From NCBI GenBank assembly GCA_947491175.1, contig CANLIF010000023.1, positions 1 through 13,432 on the forward strand: 13,432 nucleotides of DNA. The letters run 5' to 3'. Below, piece after piece: positions 1-6,399 of this stretch. The position numbers were made by a program, and so were the translations under genes. Numbering within the stretch: position 1 is the first letter of the stretch; each line of letters starts with the position of its first letter. The stretch comes from Actinomycetota bacterium. GTDB lineage: Bacteria > Actinomycetota > Actinomycetes > S36-B12 > UBA5976. Under the pieces are notes generated by a model. It was not told the DNA's origin. It worked only from the letters and a program-made list of their open reading frames with translations, and searched no databases.

Positions 1-1218
1 CTGCAAAAAGTCCAATTCCCGATGGCATCTCGAACCATAATCCTTGGAATCAACCAAACTGTTATGGCTGCACTTTCTTTTGTTGTTATCGCAGCACTGA
101 TTGGTGCACCCGGACTTGGTAAGCCAGTTATCGATGCTTTGATTATTCGAAATGTTGGTGATGGATTTGTCGCTGGCATTGCAGTTGTATTGCTCGCAAT
201 TATGTTGGATCGCAGCACATCAGCAGCGATTACCAAAACAGATACCTTTGTTCCACCATCACCCGCAGATCGCAAGCGCAGGAAATTAGCATTGCTGGTT
301 GCAGGAATTGTTTCGATTATTGGGATTGTCCTATCCCGCCAACTGGCTTGGGCGGCTTTTTTCCCAAAGCAAATTGACATCAGTACCCAGGTTGCTGATG
401 CATCTGATGCTTCGGTCACTTGGGTTACTGAGAACTTGGAGATTTTAACGACTGGATTTAGTAAGGCAGTCACTGTCGGTGTTTTGAATCCACTCGAGAG
501 TGTTCTTACTAACTCACCTTGGTATCTCACAATCTTGATGATCACTCTTATCTCGCTGATACTTGGTGGCATTAGGTCAGCAATTGTTTCTGCGACATTG
601 CTTTTGGCAGTCGTTGCAACCGGACTTTGGTATGACACCATGATGACCTTCACGCAAACTATCGTGGCCACGATGCTCACCATGATTTTTGGTGTGGTCC
701 TTGGCGTGTGGATTGGCCGGAGTGCCCGAGCTGAACGGGCGCTACGCCCGATCTTGGATGCGGGACAAACCCTGCCTGCTTTTGTTTATCTGATTCCAAT
801 GTTGGGCTTTTTTGGGCCTTCTAGATTTACTGCTATCGCCACTGGCATTGTTTATTCGATCCCGATTGTGGTCAAAATCGTAGGTCAAGGCATCCGAGAT
901 GTGCCAGTAAACATGGTTGAAGCGGCCACCGTAACAGGTTCCACGAAGTGGCAACTTATAACGAAAGTACAACTTCCAGCCGCAAAGAAGTCCCTATTGC
1001 TGGCAACTAATCAAGGATTAATCTTTGTACTAGCAGTTGTGGTTATCGGTGGCTTTGTAGGCGGCGGTGGCCTTGGCTACTTGGTGCTACTCGGGGCCTC
1101 AAAGCCTGAACTGCAAGGTAAAGGCCTGGTTGCGGGCGTTTGTATCTTGTTGCTCGGGGTAATGATTGACCGAATCGCACAGTACATGGTGGCCCGAAAC
1201 TCGGCCCCAAAGCACTAG
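1..1218 (+). CDS. Glycine betaine/choline-type ABC transporter permease, tandem-domain fusion (5' end outside the window)
   Basis: This is the membrane channel of a ProW/OpuAB-type importer for quaternary amines such as glycine betaine, choline or proline betaine. The reading frame is open from base 1, and the codons before the first ATG (position 22) already read as the end of a permease EAA loop (KVQFPMASRTIILGINQT), so the true start lies upstream. What remains is the end of a first permease domain, ending in an IGAPGLG segment, then a charged linker (about residues 75-95) and further hydrophobic segments. A complete second permease domain follows, with its own EAA loop (EAATVTGSTKWQLITKVQLP, from about residue 307) and the matching GGFVGGGGLG end. 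Two fused permease domains would supply both halves of the channel from one chain; this layout is known in actinobacteria. An ATPase gene is expected upstream. The binding-protein gene follows after 70 bp. The exact substrate cannot be read from the sequence. Confidence 0.9.
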   Translation: MQKVQFPMASRTIILGINQTVMAALSFVVIAALIGAPGLGKPVIDALIIRNVGDGFVAGIAVVLLAIMLDRSTSAAITKTDTFVPPSPADRKRRKLALLVAGIVSIIGIVLSRQLAWAAFFPKQIDISTQVADASDASVTWVTENLEILTTGFSKAVTVGVLNPLESVLTNSPWYLTILMITLISLILGGIRSAIVSATLLLAVVATGLWYDTMMTFTQTIVATMLTMIFGVVLGVWIGRSARAERALRPILDAGQTLPAFVYLIPMLGFFGPSRFTAIATGIVYSIPIVVKIVGQGIRDVPVNMVEAATVTGSTKWQLITKVQLPAAKKSLLLATNQGLIFVLAVVVIGGFVGGGGLGYLVLLGASKPELQGKGLVAGVCILLLGVMIDRIAQYMVARNSAPKH

Positions 1219-1220
1219 AT

Positions 1221-1266
1221 TTCAAACTAACAAACGTTGGTTTGAAGGACTGTCGCAAGGCAGTTC
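1221..1266 (+). promoter_or_regulatory. Two abutting intergenic RNA hairpins, the second with a GCAA tetraloop
   Basis: Hairpin 1 pairs 1221-1231 with 1236-1246: 11 base pairs including one T-G wobble, around a 4-base loop. Hairpin 2 starts at the next base and pairs 1247-1254 with 1259-1266: 8 pairs including two wobbles, around the GNRA loop GCAA at 1255-1258. No T-tract follows, so neither looks like an intrinsic terminator. They lie between the permease stop codon and the ribosome-binding site of the binding-protein gene. A role in mRNA processing or in protecting a separately accumulating binding-protein transcript is inference. The pairing itself is read directly from the sequence. Confidence 0.6.
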
Positions 1267-1288
1267 ATTTCCTAGCGAGGAGATAAGA

Positions 1289-2254
1289 ATGGTTCGGAAC
1301 AAGAGAGTTGGAACGAAAGCTTCTGTGCTTGCCGCAGCAGCTGCATTGTTACTAACTGCATGTGGTGGCGCTGGCGTAGATGCTGAAGAATCAGCTACAC
1401 CTACCGAAGATACGGCAGTCGCGTGTGGTTCATACGCAATTGCAATGCACGCTTGGGTTGGTTACACAGCTTCAGCACAGGTCATAACCGAAGTTGCCAA
1501 GGCAAACGGTTGCGATATTTCGCAGGTAACACTTGCTGAAGCAGGCGTAACTTACGATGCAATGGAAAGTGGATCTGTTGACCTAGTCGTAGAAGACTGG
1601 GGCGGTGGCCGCTGGCAAGAATGGGCAGATCGTGGTGCACTTGTTGAAATTGGCGACAACGGAAACATTGGAATCATCGGAATGTACGTTCCACAGTGGA
1701 TGGCTGATGAATACCCAGACATCACTGATTCAGCAAACCTAAACAAGTACGCCGATTTGTTCAAAAATGATGAGTCAAAGGGTAAGGGCGCTTGGTACGA
1801 AGGCCCTCCGGGATACACAACAATTGGCGAAAAATTGGTTTCAGCTAACGACCTTAACTTCACAGTTCTGCCACAAGGTTCAGAGGCAGCTTTGATTGAT
1901 GTGTTCACAAAGGCAGCAGAAAACAAGACTGCAGCAATTGGTTATTGGTGGACACCACAGAACTTCCTAGCGAAAGTTCCAATGGCTCGCGTCAATTTCC
2001 CAGCTAATGACTGGACTGATGCAGAGAAGGCTTCAGGTCTAACTGACTACCCAGAGTTACCTCTGATTAAGTTAGCTACACCTAAGGCAATGGAATCAGG
2101 AGATGCTTTCTCCATGATCATTAAGAACTTCAGCTGGACAAATGATGACCAGAATGAAGTAGCAGCCGACATCGAATCCGGAACTGATCCTGCAGTTGCA
2201 GCTCAGAAGTGGATCGATGCTAACGCCGAGACTGTAGCTGGCTGGCTTAAGTAA
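1289..2254 (+). CDS. Glycine betaine-type ABC transporter substrate-binding lipoprotein (OpuAC family)
   Basis: This is the 321-residue extracellular lipoprotein that captures substrate for the upstream permease. I chose the ATG at 1289 because GCGAGGAGA lies just before it and the protein then opens with a textbook lipoprotein signal: a basic start (RNKR), an alanine/leucine core and the lipobox LTAC with Cys25 as the lipidated residue. The frame is open further upstream, but that extension has no signal character. The mature part has an acidic, Thr/Ser-rich linker and then an OpuAC/ProX-like fold. Trp-rich segments (AWVGYTASA, VEDWGGGRWQEW, GYWWTPQNF) suit an aromatic cage around a quaternary ammonium group. 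Cys46 and Cys75 could form a disulfide in the exported protein. The C-terminal pattern AAQKWIDANAETVAGWLK is typical of the family. Glycine betaine, choline or dimethylglycine are all possible ligands; the downstream catabolic genes make this group likely. Confidence 0.9.
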   Translation: MVRNKRVGTKASVLAAAAALLLTACGGAGVDAEESATPTEDTAVACGSYAIAMHAWVGYTASAQVITEVAKANGCDISQVTLAEAGVTYDAMESGSVDLVVEDWGGGRWQEWADRGALVEIGDNGNIGIIGMYVPQWMADEYPDITDSANLNKYADLFKNDESKGKGAWYEGPPGYTTIGEKLVSANDLNFTVLPQGSEAALIDVFTKAAENKTAAIGYWWTPQNFLAKVPMARVNFPANDWTDAEKASGLTDYPELPLIKLATPKAMESGDAFSMIIKNFSWTNDDQNEVAADIESGTDPAVAAQKWIDANAETVAGWLK

Positions 2255-2274
2255 GCCTGGCTAATAAGTCACCT

Positions 2275-2314
2275 AAAACTGGTGGGTCCAACCAATTGGG
2301 CCCACCAGTTTTTT
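2275..2314 (+). terminator. Strong intrinsic terminator after the binding-protein gene
   Basis: Bases 2275-2286 pair perfectly with 2301-2312 over 12 bp. Three inner pairs, one of them a T-G wobble, extend the stem around an 8-base loop (2290-2297). A run of six T closes the structure at 2309-2314. It starts 20 bp after the stop codon and separates the transporter unit from the catabolic operon. The left arm starts with AAAA, so it could also stop transcription on the opposite strand, although no gene lies there. Confidence 0.92.
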
Positions 2315-2357
2315 CATTCCACTTGACCAGGCGATGAATCAAGAGGACGATTATCTT

Positions 2358-2393
2358 GTTGCGCTATAAGCACTTTGTTGCATAACTCGCAAC
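2358..2393 (+). promoter_or_regulatory. Candidate tandem operator upstream of dmg
   Basis: The sequence GTTGCATAACTCGCAAC (2377-2393) is a perfect inverted repeat with 5-bp arms and a 7-bp centre. Exactly 19 bp upstream, GTTGCGCTATAAGCAC (2358-2373) has the same layout, with an identical left arm and a degenerate right arm (GCAC for GCAAC). Both copies are preceded by TT. A repeated dyad in the only sizeable promoter region of a catabolic operon suggests a dimeric regulator binding twice. The regulator family cannot be named from this, and no regulator gene is present in the window. Confidence 0.45.
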
Positions 2394-2394
2394 T

Positions 2395-2400
2395 TATTAT
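2395..2400 (+). promoter_or_regulatory. Possible -10 box of the dmg-sox-folD-betA operon
   Basis: TATTAT matches the sigma-70 consensus TATAAT at five of six positions. It lies two bases after the second inverted repeat and would place a transcript start near 2407, about 16 bases before the GTG start codon. No good -35 box sits 16-18 bp upstream, so the promoter may depend on an activator. An alternative -10 box is TATAAG at 2365-2370, also without a clear -35. Confidence 0.3.
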
Positions 2401-2411
2401 TTTTACCGATT

Positions 2412-2416
2412 GAGGG
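2412..2416 (+). promoter_or_regulatory. Ribosome-binding site that fixes the dmg start
   Basis: GAGGG lies six bases before the GTG at 2423. The frame also contains a TTG at 2417, but that codon directly abuts this purine run and leaves no usable spacing. GTG is therefore the better start. Confidence 0.6.
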
Positions 2417-2422
2417 TTGTGC

Positions 2423-4846
2423 GTGAAAAAAATCGTGATTATTGGTGGTGGCATCGTTGGTTGTTCCCTAGCTGATGAACTAACCGAACGTGGCTGGACA
2501 GATGTCACAGTTCTTGAACAAGGCCCGATGCCCGCACCGGGTGGTTCCACTTCACACGCACCAGGCCTGGTACAAAAAGTAACCGGTAACAAAACTTTGG
2601 CTGCAATGGCCGATCAAACTATTAACAAATTGCTGACAGTTTCTAATTCAGATGGGCCTGGTTTTTACCAAGTTGGTTCGCTTGAAATCGCTACTACCCC
2701 ACAGCGCTTAAAGGAACTGCATCGCAGGACTGCGTGGCTACAGGCCTACGGATATGAAGCAGAAGTAGTTTCACCAGAGCGAGCCGCAGAGCTACATCCA
2801 GTGCTTGATGCAACAAAAATTCTTGGTGCAATTCACTGTCCCACCGATGGCATTGCAAAGGGAGTGCGCGCAGTTGAAGCGTTACAAAAAATTGCTGAAT
2901 CTCGGGGCGCAGTATTTAAGGATCGTCACGAAGTTATTTCCATAGAGCAAGAAGTCGGCCAAGTAACAGGTGTCATGACGGACCAAGGCTTCTTCCCTGC
3001 AGAGATTGTGGTTTCTTGCGCTGGGATTTGGGGACCAAAAGTTGGTCGGATGTTTGGAATGACCAAAGCATTTCAACCACTGGCTCACCAACTGGCGTGG
3101 ACTGAAGACATTCCTTCACTTGCAAACCAAACTGAAGAAATCACGCTACCGATCATGCGTCATCAAGGCGAAGATCTGTATTTCCGGCAACGTTTCAATC
3201 ACATGGGTATTGGATCGTATTTACATCGACCGCTACCAGTGGAATCTGAAGAAATCCTGCCATTTGACCAAGCTGAAGTAATGCCAAGTCAGCAACCGTT
3301 TACTGCTCCGGAATGGGAGCCAGTCATGGACCTTGCCGGGGAAATCATGCCGGAGTTAAAGAATGCAAAGATCACTGAAGGCATGAACGGTATGTTCTCG
3401 TTCACGGTAGATACCTTCCCGTTGATGGGCGAATGGAATGGTCTTAAGGGTTTCTGGGTTGCCGAAGCAGTTTGGGTTACACATTCGGTTGGCGTAGCTC
3501 GCGCTACTGCCGAATGGATTATCGACGGACATCCAAAACTCGCAGTTCATGAATGTGATGTGAATCGATTCGAAGCACATCAATTGGGACCAAATCACAT
3601 TTCGATGCGAGGTGCCCAAAACTATGTTGAGGTTTACGACATCATTCATCCGTTGCAGCCAATGGAAAAGCCAAGGCCACTTCGCACAACTGGCTTCTAC
3701 CATCGGCAACAAGAACTTGGTGGGTACTTCCTGGAAGCATCTGGCTACGAACGCCCGCATTGGTATGAATCAAACAAAGATTTAGTTGTTAAGTATCCAT
3801 CGCCAGCCCGCGATGACTGGTCTGGACAGTTCTGGTCACCAATTGTTGGCGCCGAATCCCAGTACGTTCGCGAAAACGTCGGCTTATTCGATATCACTGC
3901 ACTAAAGCGGATTGAAGTATCCGGTAAGGGTGCGTTGGAATTCTTGATGCAACAAACAACTGGCAAGCTAGATAAAGCACCTGGCTCAGTTACTTATTGT
4001 TTGATGCTTACTAAGTCAGCTGGCATTCTTTCCGACGTCACAGTCACTCGCCTTGGCGAGAATGAATTCATGATCGGTGCAAATGGCGCTGTTGATGTGG
4101 CCCGCTTGCAAAAGGTTGCGCCAGATACCGTATTCGTGAAGGACGTCACTGCCGGAACTGTTGGACTTGGTTTGTTTGGTCCACATGCTCGTAAGGTTGT
4201 TGAAAAACTCACCAATGTCAATGTCTCGAATGAAGCCTTTGGTTACTTCAAGGCCAAGTCGCTTTACCTGGACCAAGTTCCCGCAACACTATGGCGCTTG
4301 TCTTACGTCGGCGAACTTGGCTATGAAATTTACATCGATGCTGACATGGCATTAAAACTTTGGGACACCTTGATGGCAGCCGGTAAAGAATTCGGAATCA
4401 TTCCAGCCGGACGTGGCGCCTTTAACTCCATGCGTCTAGAAAAGGGTTACCGCTCTTACGGCACAGACATGACGAGTGAGCACAATCCGCACGAAGCTGG
4501 CTTGGCGTTCTCGGTTCGCAAGGGTGGCGGATATATAGGTGCGGATGCTTTTGAAGCACTTGATCCGGCTGCAATTACCCGCAAATTGGTTTGCCTGGTA
4601 TTCGATAACCCACAACATGTGGTTTTGGGTAAAGAGCCAGTTTTTGTCGCCGGTTCCCCGACTGGGTACACAACCAGTTCGTATTTTGGCCATTCCGTCG
4701 GCAAGCAGATTGCCTACGCTTGGCTACCGATCCAGCACACCACGCTTGGCACTCAAGTATCCGTTAAGTATTTCGACTCGATGTATCCAGCTGTAGTCAG
4801 TGATGACCCGCAGTTTGATGCCTCGATGTCCCGACTGCGCTCTTAA
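2423..4846 (+). CDS. dmg: Dimethylglycine oxidase, FAD- and folate-dependent (Arthrobacter globiformis type)
   Basis: This cytosolic 807-residue flavoprotein should oxidise N,N-dimethylglycine to sarcosine, reduce O2 to H2O2 and pass the methyl carbon to tetrahydrofolate as 5,10-methylene-THF. The N-terminal DAO domain (about 1-365) opens with the Rossmann motif GGGIVG (8-13). It contains GGSTSHAPGLV, whose His45 matches the histidine that carries covalent FAD in this family. His222 (PLAHQLAW) and Tyr253 (DLYFRQ) align, from memory of the A. globiformis enzyme, with its active-site His/Tyr pair. A middle segment (about 368-425, including VEVYDIIHPLQP) leads to a GcvT-type folate domain (about 427-700) and a GcvT C-terminal barrel. 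Asp538 (SDVTV) matches the folate-site aspartate. Many blocks closely resemble A. globiformis dimethylglycine oxidase, including GYRSYGTDMTSEHNP. A sarcosine dehydrogenase is less likely, because soxBDAG follows directly. All key residues appear intact. Confidence 0.93.
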   Translation: MKKIVIIGGGIVGCSLADELTERGWTDVTVLEQGPMPAPGGSTSHAPGLVQKVTGNKTLAAMADQTINKLLTVSNSDGPGFYQVGSLEIATTPQRLKELHRRTAWLQAYGYEAEVVSPERAAELHPVLDATKILGAIHCPTDGIAKGVRAVEALQKIAESRGAVFKDRHEVISIEQEVGQVTGVMTDQGFFPAEIVVSCAGIWGPKVGRMFGMTKAFQPLAHQLAWTEDIPSLANQTEEITLPIMRHQGEDLYFRQRFNHMGIGSYLHRPLPVESEEILPFDQAEVMPSQQPFTAPEWEPVMDLAGEIMPELKNAKITEGMNGMFSFTVDTFPLMGEWNGLKGFWVAEAVWVTHSVGVARATAEWIIDGHPKLAVHECDVNRFEAHQLGPNHISMRGAQNYVEVYDIIHPLQPMEKPRPLRTTGFYHRQQELGGYFLEASGYERPHWYESNKDLVVKYPSPARDDWSGQFWSPIVGAESQYVRENVGLFDITALKRIEVSGKGALEFLMQQTTGKLDKAPGSVTYCLMLTKSAGILSDVTVTRLGENEFMIGANGAVDVARLQKVAPDTVFVKDVTAGTVGLGLFGPHARKVVEKLTNVNVSNEAFGYFKAKSLYLDQVPATLWRLSYVGELGYEIYIDADMALKLWDTLMAAGKEFGIIPAGRGAFNSMRLEKGYRSYGTDMTSEHNPHEAGLAFSVRKGGGYIGADAFEALDPAAITRKLVCLVFDNPQHVVLGKEPVFVAGSPTGYTTSSYFGHSVGKQIAYAWLPIQHTTLGTQVSVKYFDSMYPAVVSDDPQFDASMSRLRS

Positions 4847-4869
4847 TTATCAGTAGATAGGCTCTAAAC

Positions 4870-6111
4870 ATGGCTACCACGACCCGTCGACGAAGTGTTG
4901 AATTACCTGAACATCCCGATTTTTTATGGACTGCGCGGGTTACTCCCAAAAAGGTTTATGACGTCATCATCATCGGTGGTGGTGGTCATGGACTTTCAAC
5001 TGCTTACTACCTAGCTAAGAACCATGGCATTACCAACATTGCTGTGCTGGAAAAAGGCTGGCTAGCTGGCGGCAACATGGCGCGCAACACTACCGTTATC
5101 AGATCCAATTACCTGTGGGATGAATCTGCTGGAATTTACGAGCACTCACTAAAACTTTGGGAAAATCTTGAAGAAGAAGTTGGCTACGAAATGTTCTTTA
5201 GCCAACGTGGCGTTATGTCCCTTGCCCATAGTGTGAGTGACTTGCGAGCCAAAGCGCGCAATTACCATGCCAACAAAATAAATGACATCGATAGTGAGTG
5301 GTTAACGCCAGAGCAAGTAAAAGAAATTGCTCCGATCGTGAATATCAATCCAGATGTTCGCTACCCGGTACTTGGTGCTACATACCAACCGCGCGGTGGC
5401 ATTGCAAAGCATGACTGGGTTGCTTGGGGTTATGCCAAAGCTGCTGCTGACATGGGTGTTGACATTATTCAGGGCTGTGAAGTTACTGGCTTTGATATTC
5501 GTGATGGAAAAGTTCATGGCGTAAAAACCAATCTTGGACCAATTGCTGCCCAAAAAGTTGGTATGGTCGCGGCTGGACATTCCAGCGTGTTAGCAAATCT
5601 TGCAGGTTTTGATATTCCAATTCAAAGCCGGCCATTGCAAGCTCTAGTTTCTGAACTACTGGAACAAGTTCATAACACTGTGATCATGAGTGGCATGGTG
5701 CATGTTTACGTAAGCCAAGCCCATAAAGGCGAATTAGTAATGGGCGCCGGAACCGATGCTTTTAATTCCTACGCACAACGCGGTGGCTTCCATGTGATCG
5801 AACATCAACTGGCTGCTGCGATCGAACTATTCCCAATTTTTGAACGAGCCCACCTACTTCGCACTTGGGGTGGCATAGTCGACATTTCACCCGATGCCTC
5901 GCCAATTATTGGGCATACGCCAGTTGATAACTTATTTATTAACACGGGTTGGGGTACCGGTGGCTTCAAAGCAACTCCTGCATCTGGTTGGACTATGGCA
6001 CACACCATTGCAACTGGTGAACCACATGAGTTAAATGCCCCATTTAGCCTGGACCGATTTATAACTGGTCATTTAATTGACGAGCACGGCGCAGCCGGCG
6101 TGGCACATTAG
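4870..6111 (+). CDS. soxB: Sarcosine oxidase, beta subunit (heterotetrameric)
   Basis: SoxB is the catalytic flavin subunit of the alpha-beta-gamma-delta sarcosine oxidase, which converts sarcosine to glycine. In the known enzymes it carries non-covalent FAD, where the amine is oxidised, and covalent FMN, which passes electrons to O2. The protein has 413 residues, close to the family norm. The Rossmann motif GGGGHG follows DVIII near residues 30-41. His181, in GGIAKHDWVAWGYA, sits where the covalent FMN histidine lies in this family. The segment DGSPIIG-like DASPIIGHTP and the GWGTGGFKATPASGW block near the C-terminus are typical of the flavin site. The ATG at 4870 follows dmg by 23 bp with only a weak GATAGG ribosome-binding site. 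soxD, soxA and soxG follow immediately in the usual order. Confidence 0.95.
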   Translation: MATTTRRRSVELPEHPDFLWTARVTPKKVYDVIIIGGGGHGLSTAYYLAKNHGITNIAVLEKGWLAGGNMARNTTVIRSNYLWDESAGIYEHSLKLWENLEEEVGYEMFFSQRGVMSLAHSVSDLRAKARNYHANKINDIDSEWLTPEQVKEIAPIVNINPDVRYPVLGATYQPRGGIAKHDWVAWGYAKAAADMGVDIIQGCEVTGFDIRDGKVHGVKTNLGPIAAQKVGMVAAGHSSVLANLAGFDIPIQSRPLQALVSELLEQVHNTVIMSGMVHVYVSQAHKGELVMGAGTDAFNSYAQRGGFHVIEHQLAAAIELFPIFERAHLLRTWGGIVDISPDASPIIGHTPVDNLFINTGWGTGGFKATPASGWTMAHTIATGEPHELNAPFSLDRFITGHLIDEHGAAGVAH

Positions 6112-6120
6112 GAGTCTGAG

Positions 6121-6399
6121 ATGTTACACATTCCATGCCCTTACTGTGGCCCACGTGATGAAACTGAATTTCACTATGGTGCGGGCGCAAATATCTTTTA
6201 CCCAGATCCAGCAATCGCAACTGATGAAGAATGGTCAAAGTTTGTCTTTATTAGAGAAAATCCAAAGGGCTGGCACGCCGAGCGTTGGGTGCACTCTGCG
6301 GGATGTCGACGCTGGTTTAACGTTTGGCGCAACACCATAACTCACGAATTTGGCCCAACTTACAAACCATTTACCGAGCAACCAAAGAGACCAGTATGA
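6121..6399 (+). CDS. soxD: Sarcosine oxidase, delta subunit (zinc-binding)
   Basis: SoxD is the small structural subunit of sarcosine oxidase and binds one zinc ion in characterised complexes. This 92-residue protein shows the expected ligands: Cys6 and Cys9 (CPYC), His58 and Cys62 (WVHSAGCRRWF). The tail HSAGCRRWFNVWRNT is diagnostic of the family. An AGGAG ribosome-binding site (6110-6114) overlaps the soxB stop codon. The last bases form an ATGA overlap with soxA, so translation of the two is probably coupled. A second frame over 6077-6340 is a shadow. Confidence 0.95.
   Translation: MLHIPCPYCGPRDETEFHYGAGANIFYPDPAIATDEEWSKFVFIRENPKGWHAERWVHSAGCRRWFNVWRNTITHEFGPTYKPFTEQPKRPV

Noticed and set aside
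1166..1288. Upstream extension of the binding-protein reading frame
   Set aside because: It overlaps the permease end and the hairpins, has no signal-peptide character, and a good ribosome-binding site with a lipoprotein signal begins at 1289.
2315..2422. Glycine or tetrahydrofolate riboswitch upstream of dmg
   Set aside because: The space is short and I see no conserved riboswitch core; the likely transcript leader is only about 16 bases.
6077..6340. 87-codon + strand frame over the soxB/soxD junction
   Set aside because: soxD with its zinc ligands occupies the same bases in another frame, with a proper ribosome-binding site.
6324..6395. Upstream extension of soxA inside soxD
   Set aside because: These 24 codons lack similarity to SoxA, while ATG 6396 gives the usual N-terminus and an ATGA overlap.
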